Assembly: GCA_026398275.1 (NCBI GenBank)
Contig: JAPLTF010000064.1
Coordinates: forward strand, 1 to 64,000
Direction: 5' to 3'
Length of the DNA stretch: 64,000 nt
Source of the DNA: Verrucomicrobiota bacterium
GTDB lineage: Bacteria > Verrucomicrobiota > Verrucomicrobiia > Chthoniobacterales > Terrimicrobiaceae
Made by a program: the position numbers and the translations under genes. This document shows, piece after piece, positions 32,442 through 41,253 of the stretch. Position 1 is the first letter of the stretch; each line of letters opens with the position of its first letter. Below the pieces are notes generated by a model that made no database searches, had not been told where the DNA came from, and was given only the letters and a program-made list of their open reading frames with translations.

Positions 32442-33335
32442 TCACTGCAAAGCGGCGAGCGCCTTGCGTGCGCGGCCCTTGCTTTCGTCGTCGTCCTTCT
32501 CGCGCGAGGGCAGGCTCAGCCCCTTCTTGAGTTCGGCGATGGCTTCCTGTTTCCGCCCGAGAGCCGCGAGGGCGCGGCCAAGTTCAACATGATGGATCAC
32601 CCGGTCCGGACGGATGGCAACCGCCTTTTCAAAGCACTCCGCGGCCCTCTCGTTCGAGGCATCGGGGAACTTCCCGTAGATCGTTTCGGCGAGGAATCTC
32701 AGCGCGGCATTGAAGTTTGCCAGCTCGTAGTTCCAACGGCCGAGCACATGCCACGCGTAATCGAGCCCCGGGTCAAGGCGGAGCGAGGCCTCAGCCTCCT
32801 CGCGGATCAGGCCGGCCATCTCGATGCGGCGGCGAGCGCTCTCGAGAAAGGCGGCCTTGCCGTAGCAGATTGCCAGCGAGAGCCGGGCGTTCGCGTTATC
32901 CGGATCGCATTTCACAGCGCGCCTGGCGTAGTCGAGTGCCTTGCGGGCAAGTTCCCGGTTCTCCGGAGAGCGCGATTCGCTCACCACCTGCTGGGAATAC
33001 TGCTTGGCGATGCGGCGGAGGATCTCCGCGTCGTCCGCCTGGAGCGCGTCGGCCTTGAGATAAATTTCGCAGGCCTCCTGGTTGCGGTGCTTTGCATCAA
33101 GCGCATCGCCCGCGCGCAGGAGATCCGCCGCAGATTGCGCCCGGGCACCTGTCACGGCGCCGAGCAGAACGAGCCATAGGAGAGCCCACTTAGTCCGAAA
33201 ACGGCGATTGAGAAATTCTTTCAGAATTCCTCTACAAGAATCGCCGTTTTCAGGCTTAGTCAGGGGCAGGAGGGCGGATTTCACGGCGACAAGATACACA
33301 TAATCCCGCGAGTCGCATGCTTTTGGTTCACGCAT
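32442..33335 (-). CDS. Exported TPR-repeat protein
   Basis: A tetratricopeptide protein of up to 297 residues. A signal peptide lies around KWALLWLVLLGAVTGARA, after which the repeats run: AGDALDAKHRNQEACEIYLK, ARRAVKCDPDNANARLSLA, LRLDPGLDYAWHVLGRW, then AVAIRPDRVIHHVELGRALA. The true start is uncertain. The first 50 residues before the signal peptide include a DNA inverted repeat (33197-33251) and look non-coding, so translation may begin nearer 33235. It is probably a periplasmic scaffold; partner unknown. Confidence 0.7.
   Translation of the reverse strand: MREPKACDSRDYVYLVAVKSALLPLTKPENGDSCRGILKEFLNRRFRTKWALLWLVLLGAVTGARAQSAADLLRAGDALDAKHRNQEACEIYLKADALQADDAEILRRIAKQYSQQVVSESRSPENRELARKALDYARRAVKCDPDNANARLSLAICYGKAAFLESARRRIEMAGLIREEAEASLRLDPGLDYAWHVLGRWNYELANFNAALRFLAETIYGKFPDASNERAAECFEKAVAIRPDRVIHHVELGRALAALGRKQEAIAELKKGLSLPSREKDDDESKGRARKALAALQ
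33197..33251. repeat. 13-bp perfect inverted repeat at the TPR gene 5' end
   Basis: GAAAACGGCGATT (33197-33209) and AATCGCCGTTTTC (33239-33251) flank a 29-base AT-rich loop that contains GAGGAATTC. As mRNA it would form a stem over the probable ribosome binding site of the TPR gene. Confidence 0.45.
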
Positions 33336-33399
33336 TCGCGCCGGCCAGACCATCTGCGGGATTGTTTGCCGGCTTCCGGGATGACATGATTGTCTGAGA

Positions 33400-35133
33400 A
33401 TGACTGGCCAACCCGACGGAAGCGGAGCCCATCGCCTGGTGATCCTCAGGCGGTTTGCTCAGCTTGCGAAGGCGTTCTTCATCTACGGAAGCCGCCATGA
33501 GACACGGGTGTTCGTTCTGCTCCTGCTCCTCCTCAGTGCGGCCGTCGGCGTGGTGCAGCTGATGGTGAGCTACGCCGGGAGGAATTTCATGACGTCGCTT
33601 GCCCAGCGCGACAGCATCGGCTTTTACCGGAACCTTTGGGTTTATCTCGGCACATTTGTCGTCGCCGTTCCCGTCGGCGTCTTTTACCGCTTTTGCGCCG
33701 AGCGCCTCGCGCTTCTGTGGAGGCTCTGGCTGACAAATATCCTGGTGAGCCGGTTCTTTTTCAACCACGCCTTCTACCGGCTGCGGCAGTCGGACCGGGT
33801 GGACAACCCCGACCAGCGGATCTCGGAGGATGTCCGCTCGTTCACGACCGGCGTGCTCGGATATCTTCTCACCCTGATCAACTCCGCAGTGACCCTGTGC
33901 GCATTCACCGGGGTGCTCTTCTCGATCTCATGGAAACTTCCGGTCGCGCTCTTCCTCTATGCGGGCGCTGGGACATTCCTGTCGATCCTCATCGGCCGAC
34001 GGCTTGTGGGAATGCATTTTTTACAAAACCAGAAAGAAGCCGATTTTCGATATGCGCTGGTGAGGGTGCGGGACAACGCCGAGAGCATCGCGTTTTTCCG
34101 CGGCGAGAAGCGCGAGCAAGCCGACCTCATGGGCCGGTTCGGCAGCGTCGTCAACAACACGCTCCGGATCATCGGCTGGAACCGGACGCTGGGATTCTTC
34201 ACAAGCGGCTACAGCTACGTCGCGCTGATCGTGCCCCTGCTCGTCGTCGGCCCGATGTTCATCCAGGGCCGGATCGAATTCGGCGTCGTGACGCAGACCG
34301 AGGGGGCGTTCGCCCAGGTGCTGATGGCGCTCAGCGTCATCGTGGCCCAGTTCGAAGGCCTCAGCACCTTTGCCGCATCCATCAACCGCCTCGGCGATCT
34401 CTGGGATGAGTTGGACGAATACGACATCGAGGATCTCCGGGCGGAGCGGGATCCGTCGATCGAAGTCAATGAAAACGCCCGCGGGCTCCGGTTGAACGAT
34501 CTGACAATCCAAACCCCGGACCGGGAGAAAACCCTCGCCCGCGGGCTAAACTTCACGCTCCCACCAGGCCGGAGCGCACTGATCATGGGCGAGAGCGGGA
34601 CCGGCAAGAGCTCGCTGCTGCGGACGATTGCCGGGCTGTGGCAGAGCGGAAAGGGAACTATCGACCGCCCGAATATCAACCGCCTGATCTTTCTTCCGCA
34701 GCGCCCCTATCTCGTGCAGGGGAGCCTTCGCGAGCAGCTGGTTTACCCGCAGAGCCCGGACGGATCCGACGACCGCCTCATCATCGAAACCCTGAGCAGG
34801 GTGAATCTCGCCGAGGTGCTGGGCCGGGTGGAGGGAGATCTCGGGCAGATAGAGGATTGGACGAACATCCTGTCGCTCGGCGAACAGCAGCGGATTTCGT
34901 TTGCCCGGATCTTTCTGAACAAGCCGCTCATCGCATTTCTGGACGAATCCACCAGTGCGCTGGATGAGGGGGACGAGCGCACCCTCTACCGGAACCTGCT
35001 CGAGACCGGCATCTCGTTTGTCAGCGTCGGGCACCGGAGCACGCTCAAGGAGTTCCATGATTTCCTGATCGTCCTCGAAAAGGATGGCGGGTTCAAAATC
35101 TCGGATTTGAAAAAGCGATTCCCCGACGGATAA
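33400..35133 (+). CDS. SbmA/YddA-type ABC transporter (fused membrane and ATPase domains)
   Basis: A 577-residue half-transporter. The membrane domain (about residues 30-350) matches the YddA/ABCD group: RFFFNHAFYRLRQSDRVDNP followed by DQRISEDVRSFT, the EAA-like loop, then VRDNAESIAFFRGE. The ATPase has Walker A GESGTGKSS, signature LSLGEQQR, Walker B LIAFLDES and the switch His in VSVGHRST. Relatives export or import peptides, vitamins or acyl-CoA in the inner membrane; the cargo is unknown. It stands alone on the plus strand between leftward genes. Confidence 0.88.
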   Translation: MTGQPDGSGAHRLVILRRFAQLAKAFFIYGSRHETRVFVLLLLLLSAAVGVVQLMVSYAGRNFMTSLAQRDSIGFYRNLWVYLGTFVVAVPVGVFYRFCAERLALLWRLWLTNILVSRFFFNHAFYRLRQSDRVDNPDQRISEDVRSFTTGVLGYLLTLINSAVTLCAFTGVLFSISWKLPVALFLYAGAGTFLSILIGRRLVGMHFLQNQKEADFRYALVRVRDNAESIAFFRGEKREQADLMGRFGSVVNNTLRIIGWNRTLGFFTSGYSYVALIVPLLVVGPMFIQGRIEFGVVTQTEGAFAQVLMALSVIVAQFEGLSTFAASINRLGDLWDELDEYDIEDLRAERDPSIEVNENARGLRLNDLTIQTPDREKTLARGLNFTLPPGRSALIMGESGTGKSSLLRTIAGLWQSGKGTIDRPNINRLIFLPQRPYLVQGSLREQLVYPQSPDGSDDRLIIETLSRVNLAEVLGRVEGDLGQIEDWTNILSLGEQQRISFARIFLNKPLIAFLDESTSALDEGDERTLYRNLLETGISFVSVGHRSTLKEFHDFLIVLEKDGGFKISDLKKRFPDG

Positions 35134-35139
35134 ATATCA

Positions 35140-35895
35140 TCAGCCTCCATCGCGGAAGTTCGTTCCGAGCCTGGTGAGGCGGCTGGAGTGCGGGTGAAAG
35201 ATGGTGCCAAGGGCATATTCCACGCCGACGCGGTCTGCAAACCACGCATACCGCTCCAGGAACGGCAGGCCCTCCAGCAGGCCGAGGAGCTTTTTCAGAA
35301 AGCTTCGCGCCATCTCAGGCGTTGGCTTGCAGACCCGGGGATGGTTCCAAGCGGACACATCTGCGGCGCCACATTCCGTGAGCCAAATGGGAAGCCCGAA
35401 TTTCCGGTGCGCATCTTCGATCATCTTTGCAACCCAGTCTGCCGCATCCGGGTGACTGATGTCCGGATACATGTGGAGGCAGACGAAATCGACCCTCAAC
35501 CCGCGCCGCCACGCCTCCGGAATAAAGTCGTCCAGCCAGGTCGAATTCGCCGGGGCGGGACTCCCGAGACGTTGATCGAGCGTCATCAGCTTCGGCCACA
35601 AATTCAGGCATTCCTCCGGGGTCAAATTCGACTGGTTGATCATGTCCGGCTCGTTGAACCCGAGCACATGGGTGGCCCCGCTTTTCCGGACCGCCTCAAG
35701 GTTCTCATGGGTCACGTTCACGGCCCCCCAAAACATCGGCACAAATTCCACTCCCGGAACCGGGGCGATGATGGGAAAGGATCGCCAGTTGTAATACCAC
35801 CCAAGATGCAGCCGGCCCAGCTCGGCAGAAGTGGTCGCCTCGCTGCAGGAGCCCAGGCCTTTCCTGCCGAATTTGTGAGCAGGCGATTTGCTCAT
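35140..35895 (-). CDS. GH128-like (Asl1) glycosyl hydrolase
   Basis: A 251-residue TIM-barrel protein of the Asl1/GH128 type. Sequence marks in order are LGWYYNWRSF, FVPMFWG, THVLGFNEPDM with the probable acid/base Glu82, FVCLHMYPD, and PIWLTECGAADV with the probable nucleophile Glu174. The C-terminus has RYAWFADRVG. Family members cut beta-1,3-glucans. No signal peptide is visible, so where it acts is unclear. The start overlaps the DUF2934 gene by ATGA. Confidence 0.8.
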   Translation of the reverse strand: MSKSPAHKFGRKGLGSCSEATTSAELGRLHLGWYYNWRSFPIIAPVPGVEFVPMFWGAVNVTHENLEAVRKSGATHVLGFNEPDMINQSNLTPEECLNLWPKLMTLDQRLGSPAPANSTWLDDFIPEAWRRGLRVDFVCLHMYPDISHPDAADWVAKMIEDAHRKFGLPIWLTECGAADVSAWNHPRVCKPTPEMARSFLKKLLGLLEGLPFLERYAWFADRVGVEYALGTIFHPHSSRLTRLGTNFRDGG

Positions 35896-36107
35896 GGGGT
35901 TCCGGAGACGCCGTGCGCCCGCACCTTGGTGCCGGGCGCGGCCGCAGGATTTGCTTTTGCGTTTCCAGCGACCAATTGCTCCCGCGCTTTCAGCCAATGC
36001 TCCCTGTCTCGTCCGTGCGGGCATCCCTGCTGAAGCCAGATCCGATAGGCGCAAAGCGCAATCTCCTCGTCCGTTGGCCCGGACGGCTCATGATCTGGCT
36101 GTTCCAT
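35892..36107 (-). CDS. DUF2934 protein
   Basis: A 71-residue protein. The core TDEEIALCAYRIWLQQGCP, then GRDREHWLKAREQL, is the DUF2934 pattern (ia.rAy.iw...G.p.g.d..hW..Ae). Its function is unknown; the family is common in soil proteobacteria and verrucomicrobia. It is coupled to the glucanase gene by ATGA. Confidence 0.75.
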   Translation of the reverse strand: MEQPDHEPSGPTDEEIALCAYRIWLQQGCPHGRDREHWLKAREQLVAGNAKANPAAAPGTKVRAHGVSGTP

Positions 36108-36177
36108 GGAAGTGATTCACTATCGCCGATGGCTTCCCACTGACAACAATTTATGGGTCCCTGGGGATGGATTAAAT

Positions 36178-36224
36178 CCTGAGAACCTGTGAAATCATTA
36201 ATAATGATTTCACAGGTTCTCAGG
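36178..36224 (-). terminator. Terminator-like 22-bp perfect inverted repeat
   Basis: CCTGAGAACCTGTGAAATCA and two further T bases pair perfectly with the mirror arm (36203-36224) around AAT. It overlaps the stop codon of the metallophosphatase gene. ATTTAATCC follows on the minus strand, so the T tract is weak. Confidence 0.6.
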
Positions 36225-39039
36225 GTTTCGGGCGGACGAGAAGCCGGATAAACAGGCGGCCGGCCGGGGACGGGACGGGAATCCGGACACGCCTTTTGAT
36301 GTAGCTGCCCATGTCCACGCCACCGTCGGCGACGGCATTTGAGGCGACCGACCAGGTTTTCAAATCTGTGGACGTCTGGACGAGGAACTCGACGCGTTTG
36401 ACATTGGCCGCTTGGCGGTAGGAGAAGAGCGCGTAGTCCTGACCGGACGAGTTCTCGATTTCGATTTCGGTGACGGAGGGTCCGCTGGCCGCCTGGCGGT
36501 TGAGGGCGAACGAATATTCCTGCAGGTTGGTGAGGCCGTCACCCTCGGGATCGGCTCCGGGAAGCCTCTGCGCGGCCGACAGTCCGCCTTTGGCGGAGTC
36601 GATGAACCCCTCGTAGGACGTCACGCGGAAACGCGCGGCATAACCTGCCGACTGGATGATGTTGTAGATGTGGTCGATGAGGATCGATTCCCCGCCCTGA
36701 TCCACAGGGAACAGGTATCCGTTGAAAAAATCCGGATACGTCAACTGCTCGCGGAGAAGGCCGGCCAGAACGATGGAAACCAGCACCGCATTTTTGTTCG
36801 TCGCGGTGAGGTCGAACGACGTCATTCCGGAAACCGGTGGCGGATTGAAGCTCTGCGTGGAAATCCGGCCCAGCATGAGATTGCGCTTCGCGGCGAGCTC
36901 GGCGGGCGAGCTGTAAGCCAGGAGCGGCAGCCAGTAATCCAGGTCGGCCTGATTGGCGGCTGAAGAAAGATTGACCTGCGAAAAATCTGTGGACGTCTTC
37001 TTGATTGCGGCAAGGTAGATGCTCTGGATGAAGATCGTGTTGTCCGACGCAAACCCGGGAACCTTGCTGTTGAAAACTTCCAGCAGGTTTTGATTGAAGG
37101 CCGTGCTGATGGTCGCGATGGCATCGTCCATGCTCGAGGCCTCCCGGTAGAGGTTGATGCCGTTTTGCAGGTCCGCGAAGCTTGGCGGAATCGCACGGGC
37201 CTCGGCCACGGCGATGACGGAGAGGATGAATGGCGCGTAAATTTGCACGACCGGAAAGACCGGCTCCGCCGCATAGTTCGAGATCACCAGTTGGTAAATC
37301 CACTTTGCCCGGTCGAGCGCGCGGTCGGCGGCCCCGATGGCGGTCCTGGACGCCGCGAGTTCCGCAGGGGTCGGATCCGCCTGGAAGAGGTCCCGATACG
37401 TCTGCACAATAAAGACGTCCTGATTCGTGAGCGGAGTGTCCACGGTGTTGACCAGAATCACCGAGGCGAAATTGAAAAAACCGATGCTTCCGGGATTAGC
37501 CAGGGCGAGGGTGACGGAGAAGATGAGCGATTCCCACGGCACGGTGCCCGGCCCGAAAACCGGCGGCGGATTGATCGTGATCGGAATCGCCTTTTCGCGC
37601 TCGTTGGCGGCGAAATGGAGGGTTCCACTGGCAGCCGTGTAGTTGGTTCCGGCAATGGCCGTCCCATCCACGGTTGCAAAATTCACCGAGAGCGGCTGGC
37701 TTACATCGCCCAGACGGGTCACGGGAATCTGCACGGTTCCAGCCCCGGCGCCGACCGGAAATTCGCGCCCGCCGAACTCCACCTGCGGAGACCCGCTCTG
37801 CGGACCGGCGTAAACCGTCTTCACATCCCGCAGGACGCCGTCGAGGTCGAAGAAGAGAAAATTGATGGAATTTTCATCCGCCGTGACGAGTTGGGCACCG
37901 TATTCGGAGACGCGCACCTTGCTGCCGTTGATGACAAAGGACGGATCGAATCCCTGCTCCGGGATGAAGCCGCCGGCCCCGTTCACGAAATACGGGATCG
38001 TCGGGCCGCCGTAAACAGGTTCCCCGTTCGAGTTCGCGTCCGGCATTTCCAGCCTCTCGTAATTGTGCACGTGCCCGCTGATGACCGCCGTCGCGCCCCA
38101 GGCCTGAAACGGCCAGCGCATGTAGGCGTATTGGTAAACGGCATTTTCAGCGCCGGCCGCGGAGTTGTAGGGCGGGTCGTGGAAAATCACGATCTTCCAG
38201 CGCGCCGTGCTGGCTGCCAGACGTTGCTGGAGCCATGCGCCCTGAGTTGCTATCTCCGTGTAGGAGCTGTTGGATCCGTCGCGATTGGGAACAGGTTTGT
38301 TCTGGTAAAATTGCCCATATGGGGTCGTGGGATTGCTGTCGAAGATGAAAAGATGCACCGAGCTCGGGCCGGATGCCGTGCCGAGTCGCACATCGAAGAA
38401 CCGCATATTTTCCGTCTCGCTGAACGCCGCATAGTCCTCGACGTGCCCGGTGAAAATGTTGTGCTTGTAGGTCTGCCCCACCGCATTGTCGGCGAAGGCC
38501 ACAGTGGTATTCGGAGCGGCGGACAACCCCTCACGCAGCGCCCTCCGGAAGTAGTCAAGATAAGGCTGGCTCAGGGCCACGTTTTCGGGCGTCGGAATGT
38601 GCGTGTTCTGCACATCACCGTAATCGTGGTTTCCCAGGCAGGGAATGAACCGGTTGTAGAGCGGCGCGCCGGGCGGATATGGATACTCGACAGGAATCTC
38701 CGTGGTCTTTGGATAAATGTATCCGGTGAAGTTTTTGCCGATATTCACATCGGCGGTCCCGGCCAGGCCAAGCTGGTAGTTATTGTCTCCGACAGACACG
38801 ACAAAATCCGGATCCCAACTCCGCATCATCGCACCCACATGATCGACGGGAAAAATCTGGCCGGGGAATGTCTGGCCGAAGTCCCCGATCACAGCAAACC
38901 GGATCGCCCCCGGTCCGGTCGGCGTCGTCTGGGCCAGGAGCTTGGCCCCGCCGAAGGCAACCGCCGCACCCGTCGCCCCGGCCATGCGAAGAAAATCCCG
39001 GCGGTTCATTTCCGGCTGGGAGCGATCTGATCTGGACAT
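36220..39039 (-). CDS. Tat-exported metallophosphatase with Calx-beta and C-terminal repeat domains
   Basis: A 939-residue exported protein (929 if the ATG at 39009 is used). The Tat signal is NRRDFLRMAGATGAAVAFGG. The calcineurin-like phosphatase domain carries all metal motifs: VIGDFGQ, VSVGDNNYQ, CLGNHDYGD, IFHDPPYN and SGHVHNYERL. A Calx-beta domain follows (SVNFATVDGTAIAGTNYTAA). Next come about 300 residues of helical DUF4214-like sequence (DVFIVQTYRDLFQADPTPAE, and later TIFIQSIYLAAI). The end is a beta domain (DPEGDGLTNLQEYSFALN, YALFSYRQ, VQTSTDLKTWS) common in verrucomicrobial secreted proteins. It probably acts as an extracellular phosphatase attached to the surface. Confidence 0.85.
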   Translation of the reverse strand: MSRSDRSQPEMNRRDFLRMAGATGAAVAFGGAKLLAQTTPTGPGAIRFAVIGDFGQTFPGQIFPVDHVGAMMRSWDPDFVVSVGDNNYQLGLAGTADVNIGKNFTGYIYPKTTEIPVEYPYPPGAPLYNRFIPCLGNHDYGDVQNTHIPTPENVALSQPYLDYFRRALREGLSAAPNTTVAFADNAVGQTYKHNIFTGHVEDYAAFSETENMRFFDVRLGTASGPSSVHLFIFDSNPTTPYGQFYQNKPVPNRDGSNSSYTEIATQGAWLQQRLAASTARWKIVIFHDPPYNSAAGAENAVYQYAYMRWPFQAWGATAVISGHVHNYERLEMPDANSNGEPVYGGPTIPYFVNGAGGFIPEQGFDPSFVINGSKVRVSEYGAQLVTADENSINFLFFDLDGVLRDVKTVYAGPQSGSPQVEFGGREFPVGAGAGTVQIPVTRLGDVSQPLSVNFATVDGTAIAGTNYTAASGTLHFAANEREKAIPITINPPPVFGPGTVPWESLIFSVTLALANPGSIGFFNFASVILVNTVDTPLTNQDVFIVQTYRDLFQADPTPAELAASRTAIGAADRALDRAKWIYQLVISNYAAEPVFPVVQIYAPFILSVIAVAEARAIPPSFADLQNGINLYREASSMDDAIATISTAFNQNLLEVFNSKVPGFASDNTIFIQSIYLAAIKKTSTDFSQVNLSSAANQADLDYWLPLLAYSSPAELAAKRNLMLGRISTQSFNPPPVSGMTSFDLTATNKNAVLVSIVLAGLLREQLTYPDFFNGYLFPVDQGGESILIDHIYNIIQSAGYAARFRVTSYEGFIDSAKGGLSAAQRLPGADPEGDGLTNLQEYSFALNRQAASGPSVTEIEIENSSGQDYALFSYRQAANVKRVEFLVQTSTDLKTWSVASNAVADGGVDMGSYIKRRVRIPVPSPAGRLFIRLLVRPKP

Positions 39040-39261
39040 GGACGAAACGATCGGCTGTGCGAATAAAAAATCAAACGATTTCAGCTTCGACTCGGCTGCG
39101 GAACAGTTGCTCATTTTTTCCGGGTCAAGCGACAATCGGGCAGCCGGGGAGTGATGGCGTGATGGTGATTGATTTTCCGGTGATCCGGCGTTAACTAGCC
39201 CGGAAAAATTCAATTGCCCTGCGGAGCCGACCCGATTTCCGGCACCCGCACCTGTGCCACC

Positions 39262-40182
39262 ATGCATATCCTTCAAGTCCTCGCCCCAACCATGTTGCTC
39301 ATTGCTTTCGGGGCGGGACTTGCGTGGATCAAGTTTCTTGGAAAGCCGTTCATCGGGCAGCTGAACAAGCTGGCGTTCTGGATTGCGCTGCCGGCGCTGG
39401 TCTTCCGAGCCGCGGCGCATGCGGGAACCCCGACGCTCGGCACGCTTCTGCTCATCGGCGTGATCACCGCCGCGACGATCCTGACCGCTCTTCTGACCTG
39501 TGGCATCGCGCGCGGCGCGCGTGTCGCCGCCCCCGCCCGGAGCACGTTCATCGCCTCCGCATATTTCGGCAACCTGGCCTATATCGGAATCCCGATCCTC
39601 GCCCACAGCCTGGGCAGGATCGCGGTGGGGGATGCCCCGGAACTGCTCGCCTCGTCGGTGATCATCATGACCGCCATGATCGTCATCAACAACGCCCTTT
39701 CCGTCGCCATATTTCAGGGCGGACATTTTGATCCCCTCTCGCTTGCGCGGCATGTCCTCGTCAATCCCCTGGTCATCGCCGGAAGCCTCGGCATCCTTGT
39801 GGGAGCAAGCGGGGAACCCGTCCCACATGTTTTCGACCAGGTCCTCCGCACGCTGGGGGCGACGGCCGTTCCGCTCGCTCTGCTCTGCATTGGCGGCTCC
39901 CTGGAAATGACGCCGCTGCGCGGTCACATCCCGTGGATCGCGGCGGTCTCGGCGATCAAAGTTTTTGCAATGCCCCTTCTCGCCTGGGGGATTTCCCGCG
40001 CCATCGGGCTCGATCCGGCCGACACGCGCGTCGTGTTGATTTTCTCCGCCTGCCCGACGGCGGTCGTCGCCTACACGATGGCCAGCCAGATGAACGGCGA
40101 TGAAGCGCTGGCCGCCGGGACCATCGCCGTCAGCACGGTGGCCTCGTTCGCCAGCCTGGCTGTCGTCCTCGCGATCACCTGA
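39262..40182 (+). CDS. AEC-family (auxin efflux carrier) permease
   Basis: A 306-residue inner-membrane permease with ten hydrophobic helices in two inverted halves. Family marks are FIASAYFGNLAYIGIPILA in the first half and VVLIFSACPTAVVAYTMASQ in the second, each with the helix-breaking Asn or Pro of the crossover. Bacterial members move malate, malonate or similar anions. The ATG at 39262 is chosen; the upstream extension is not membrane-like. It is divergent from the phosphatase gene, with 222 bases between that hold no clear site. Confidence 0.87.
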   Translation: MHILQVLAPTMLLIAFGAGLAWIKFLGKPFIGQLNKLAFWIALPALVFRAAAHAGTPTLGTLLLIGVITAATILTALLTCGIARGARVAAPARSTFIASAYFGNLAYIGIPILAHSLGRIAVGDAPELLASSVIIMTAMIVINNALSVAIFQGGHFDPLSLARHVLVNPLVIAGSLGILVGASGEPVPHVFDQVLRTLGATAVPLALLCIGGSLEMTPLRGHIPWIAAVSAIKVFAMPLLAWGISRAIGLDPADTRVVLIFSACPTAVVAYTMASQMNGDEALAAGTIAVSTVASFASLAVVLAIT

Positions 40183-40255
40183 TGGCGGGGATCCGTCCGG
40201 AGGAATGGATTGACATCGCGCGGCAGCGATCTCCAATCACCGCCAACATCCCCGC

Positions 40256-41074
40256 ATGAAAAACCTGCGCAACAAAACCGCCGTGATCACCGGTGCCGCC
40301 TCTGGGATCGGCCGGGCGCTGGCGATCGGGTTGGCCCGCGAGGGCTGCCATCTGGCGCTGGCGGATCTGAACCAAGCCGGCTTGGCGGAGACCGCCGCGA
40401 TGGCCTCCGCATTTGGGAACAGGGTCACGATTCACCCTCTGGATGTTGCAGCCAGGGCGGCTGTTTACGCCTTCGCCGAAGATATGATCCGGGCCCATGG
40501 GGCCGTCGATCTGGTCCTCAATAACGCGGGTGTTGAGCTGGTGGCCACCATTGAGGAGATCGACTACGGGGATTTCGAATGGGTAATGAATATTAATTTT
40601 TGGGGGATGGTTTACGGCACCAAGGCTTTTCTCCCACACCTGAAAACCCACGAATCCCATGTCGTGAATATCTCCAGCATGTTCGGCCTCTGCACGGCCC
40701 CGATGCAGTCCGCCTACAGCTGCAGCAAATTTGCCATCCGCGCATTCAGCGAGGCCCTGGGGCAGGAGCTGGAAGGAACCCCGGTGCAGGTCTCGTCCGT
40801 GTATCCGGGCGGCATCCGCACGGCGATCCTGGAGCAGGCCAGGATCAAATCCGCCGAACGGTTCGCGGGCAACCAGGCCCGCCTCCGCCGACGGTTCACC
40901 CGGTTCGCGCTCACCTCGCCCGAAAAGACGGCCGCACGCATCATCGCCGGCATCAGAAAGAACAAACGCAGGATCCTGATCGGGCCGGATGCCCGTGCCT
41001 TCGACCTCATCCAGCGCCTGCTCCCGGCCGGCTACCAGAGCATCCTTCCCTTTCTGCTCGCCCGGGTGAAATAG
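40256..41074 (+). CDS. Short-chain dehydrogenase/reductase
   Basis: A 272-residue classical SDR. The NAD(P) motif is TGAASGIGRAL, NNAGVE follows, the catalytic Ser is in NISSMFG, and the active YxxxK is YSCSKFA. Acidic ADLNQ after the second strand favours NAD, though this is weak. The C-terminus is hydrophobic and basic (FDLIQRLLPAGYQSILPFLL), as in acyl- or steroid-type SDRs that sit on membranes. The substrate is unknown. It follows the permease by 73 bases. Confidence 0.88.
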   Translation: MKNLRNKTAVITGAASGIGRALAIGLAREGCHLALADLNQAGLAETAAMASAFGNRVTIHPLDVAARAAVYAFAEDMIRAHGAVDLVLNNAGVELVATIEEIDYGDFEWVMNINFWGMVYGTKAFLPHLKTHESHVVNISSMFGLCTAPMQSAYSCSKFAIRAFSEALGQELEGTPVQVSSVYPGGIRTAILEQARIKSAERFAGNQARLRRRFTRFALTSPEKTAARIIAGIRKNKRRILIGPDARAFDLIQRLLPAGYQSILPFLLARVK

Positions 41075-41253
41075 GATCGCTTCAAAAAACGCCAGCCCCC
41101 CGGCGTAGTCATGCGGTGAATTTCTCCATCCCTTGACGCTGGATTTTCTGGCCCACCCGCAGGGAGTGTGCAAATGTCCCCTCCTACCGAAGAAATGGAG
41201 GGCCGCGATCGGGTGGATCCGGAATGCTCCATTCCTCACAAAACAAGATCTCA

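Noticed and set aside
37090-39030. 646-codon plus-strand frame opposite the metallophosphatase
   Set aside because: Composition is Arg/His/Asp-rich without any domain; the minus-strand gene has a Tat signal and complete metal motifs.
39040-40236. N-terminal 399-codon extension of the metallophosphatase frame
   Set aside because: The extension lies opposite the AEC permease gene and is basic and low-complexity; the Tat signal marks the true start.
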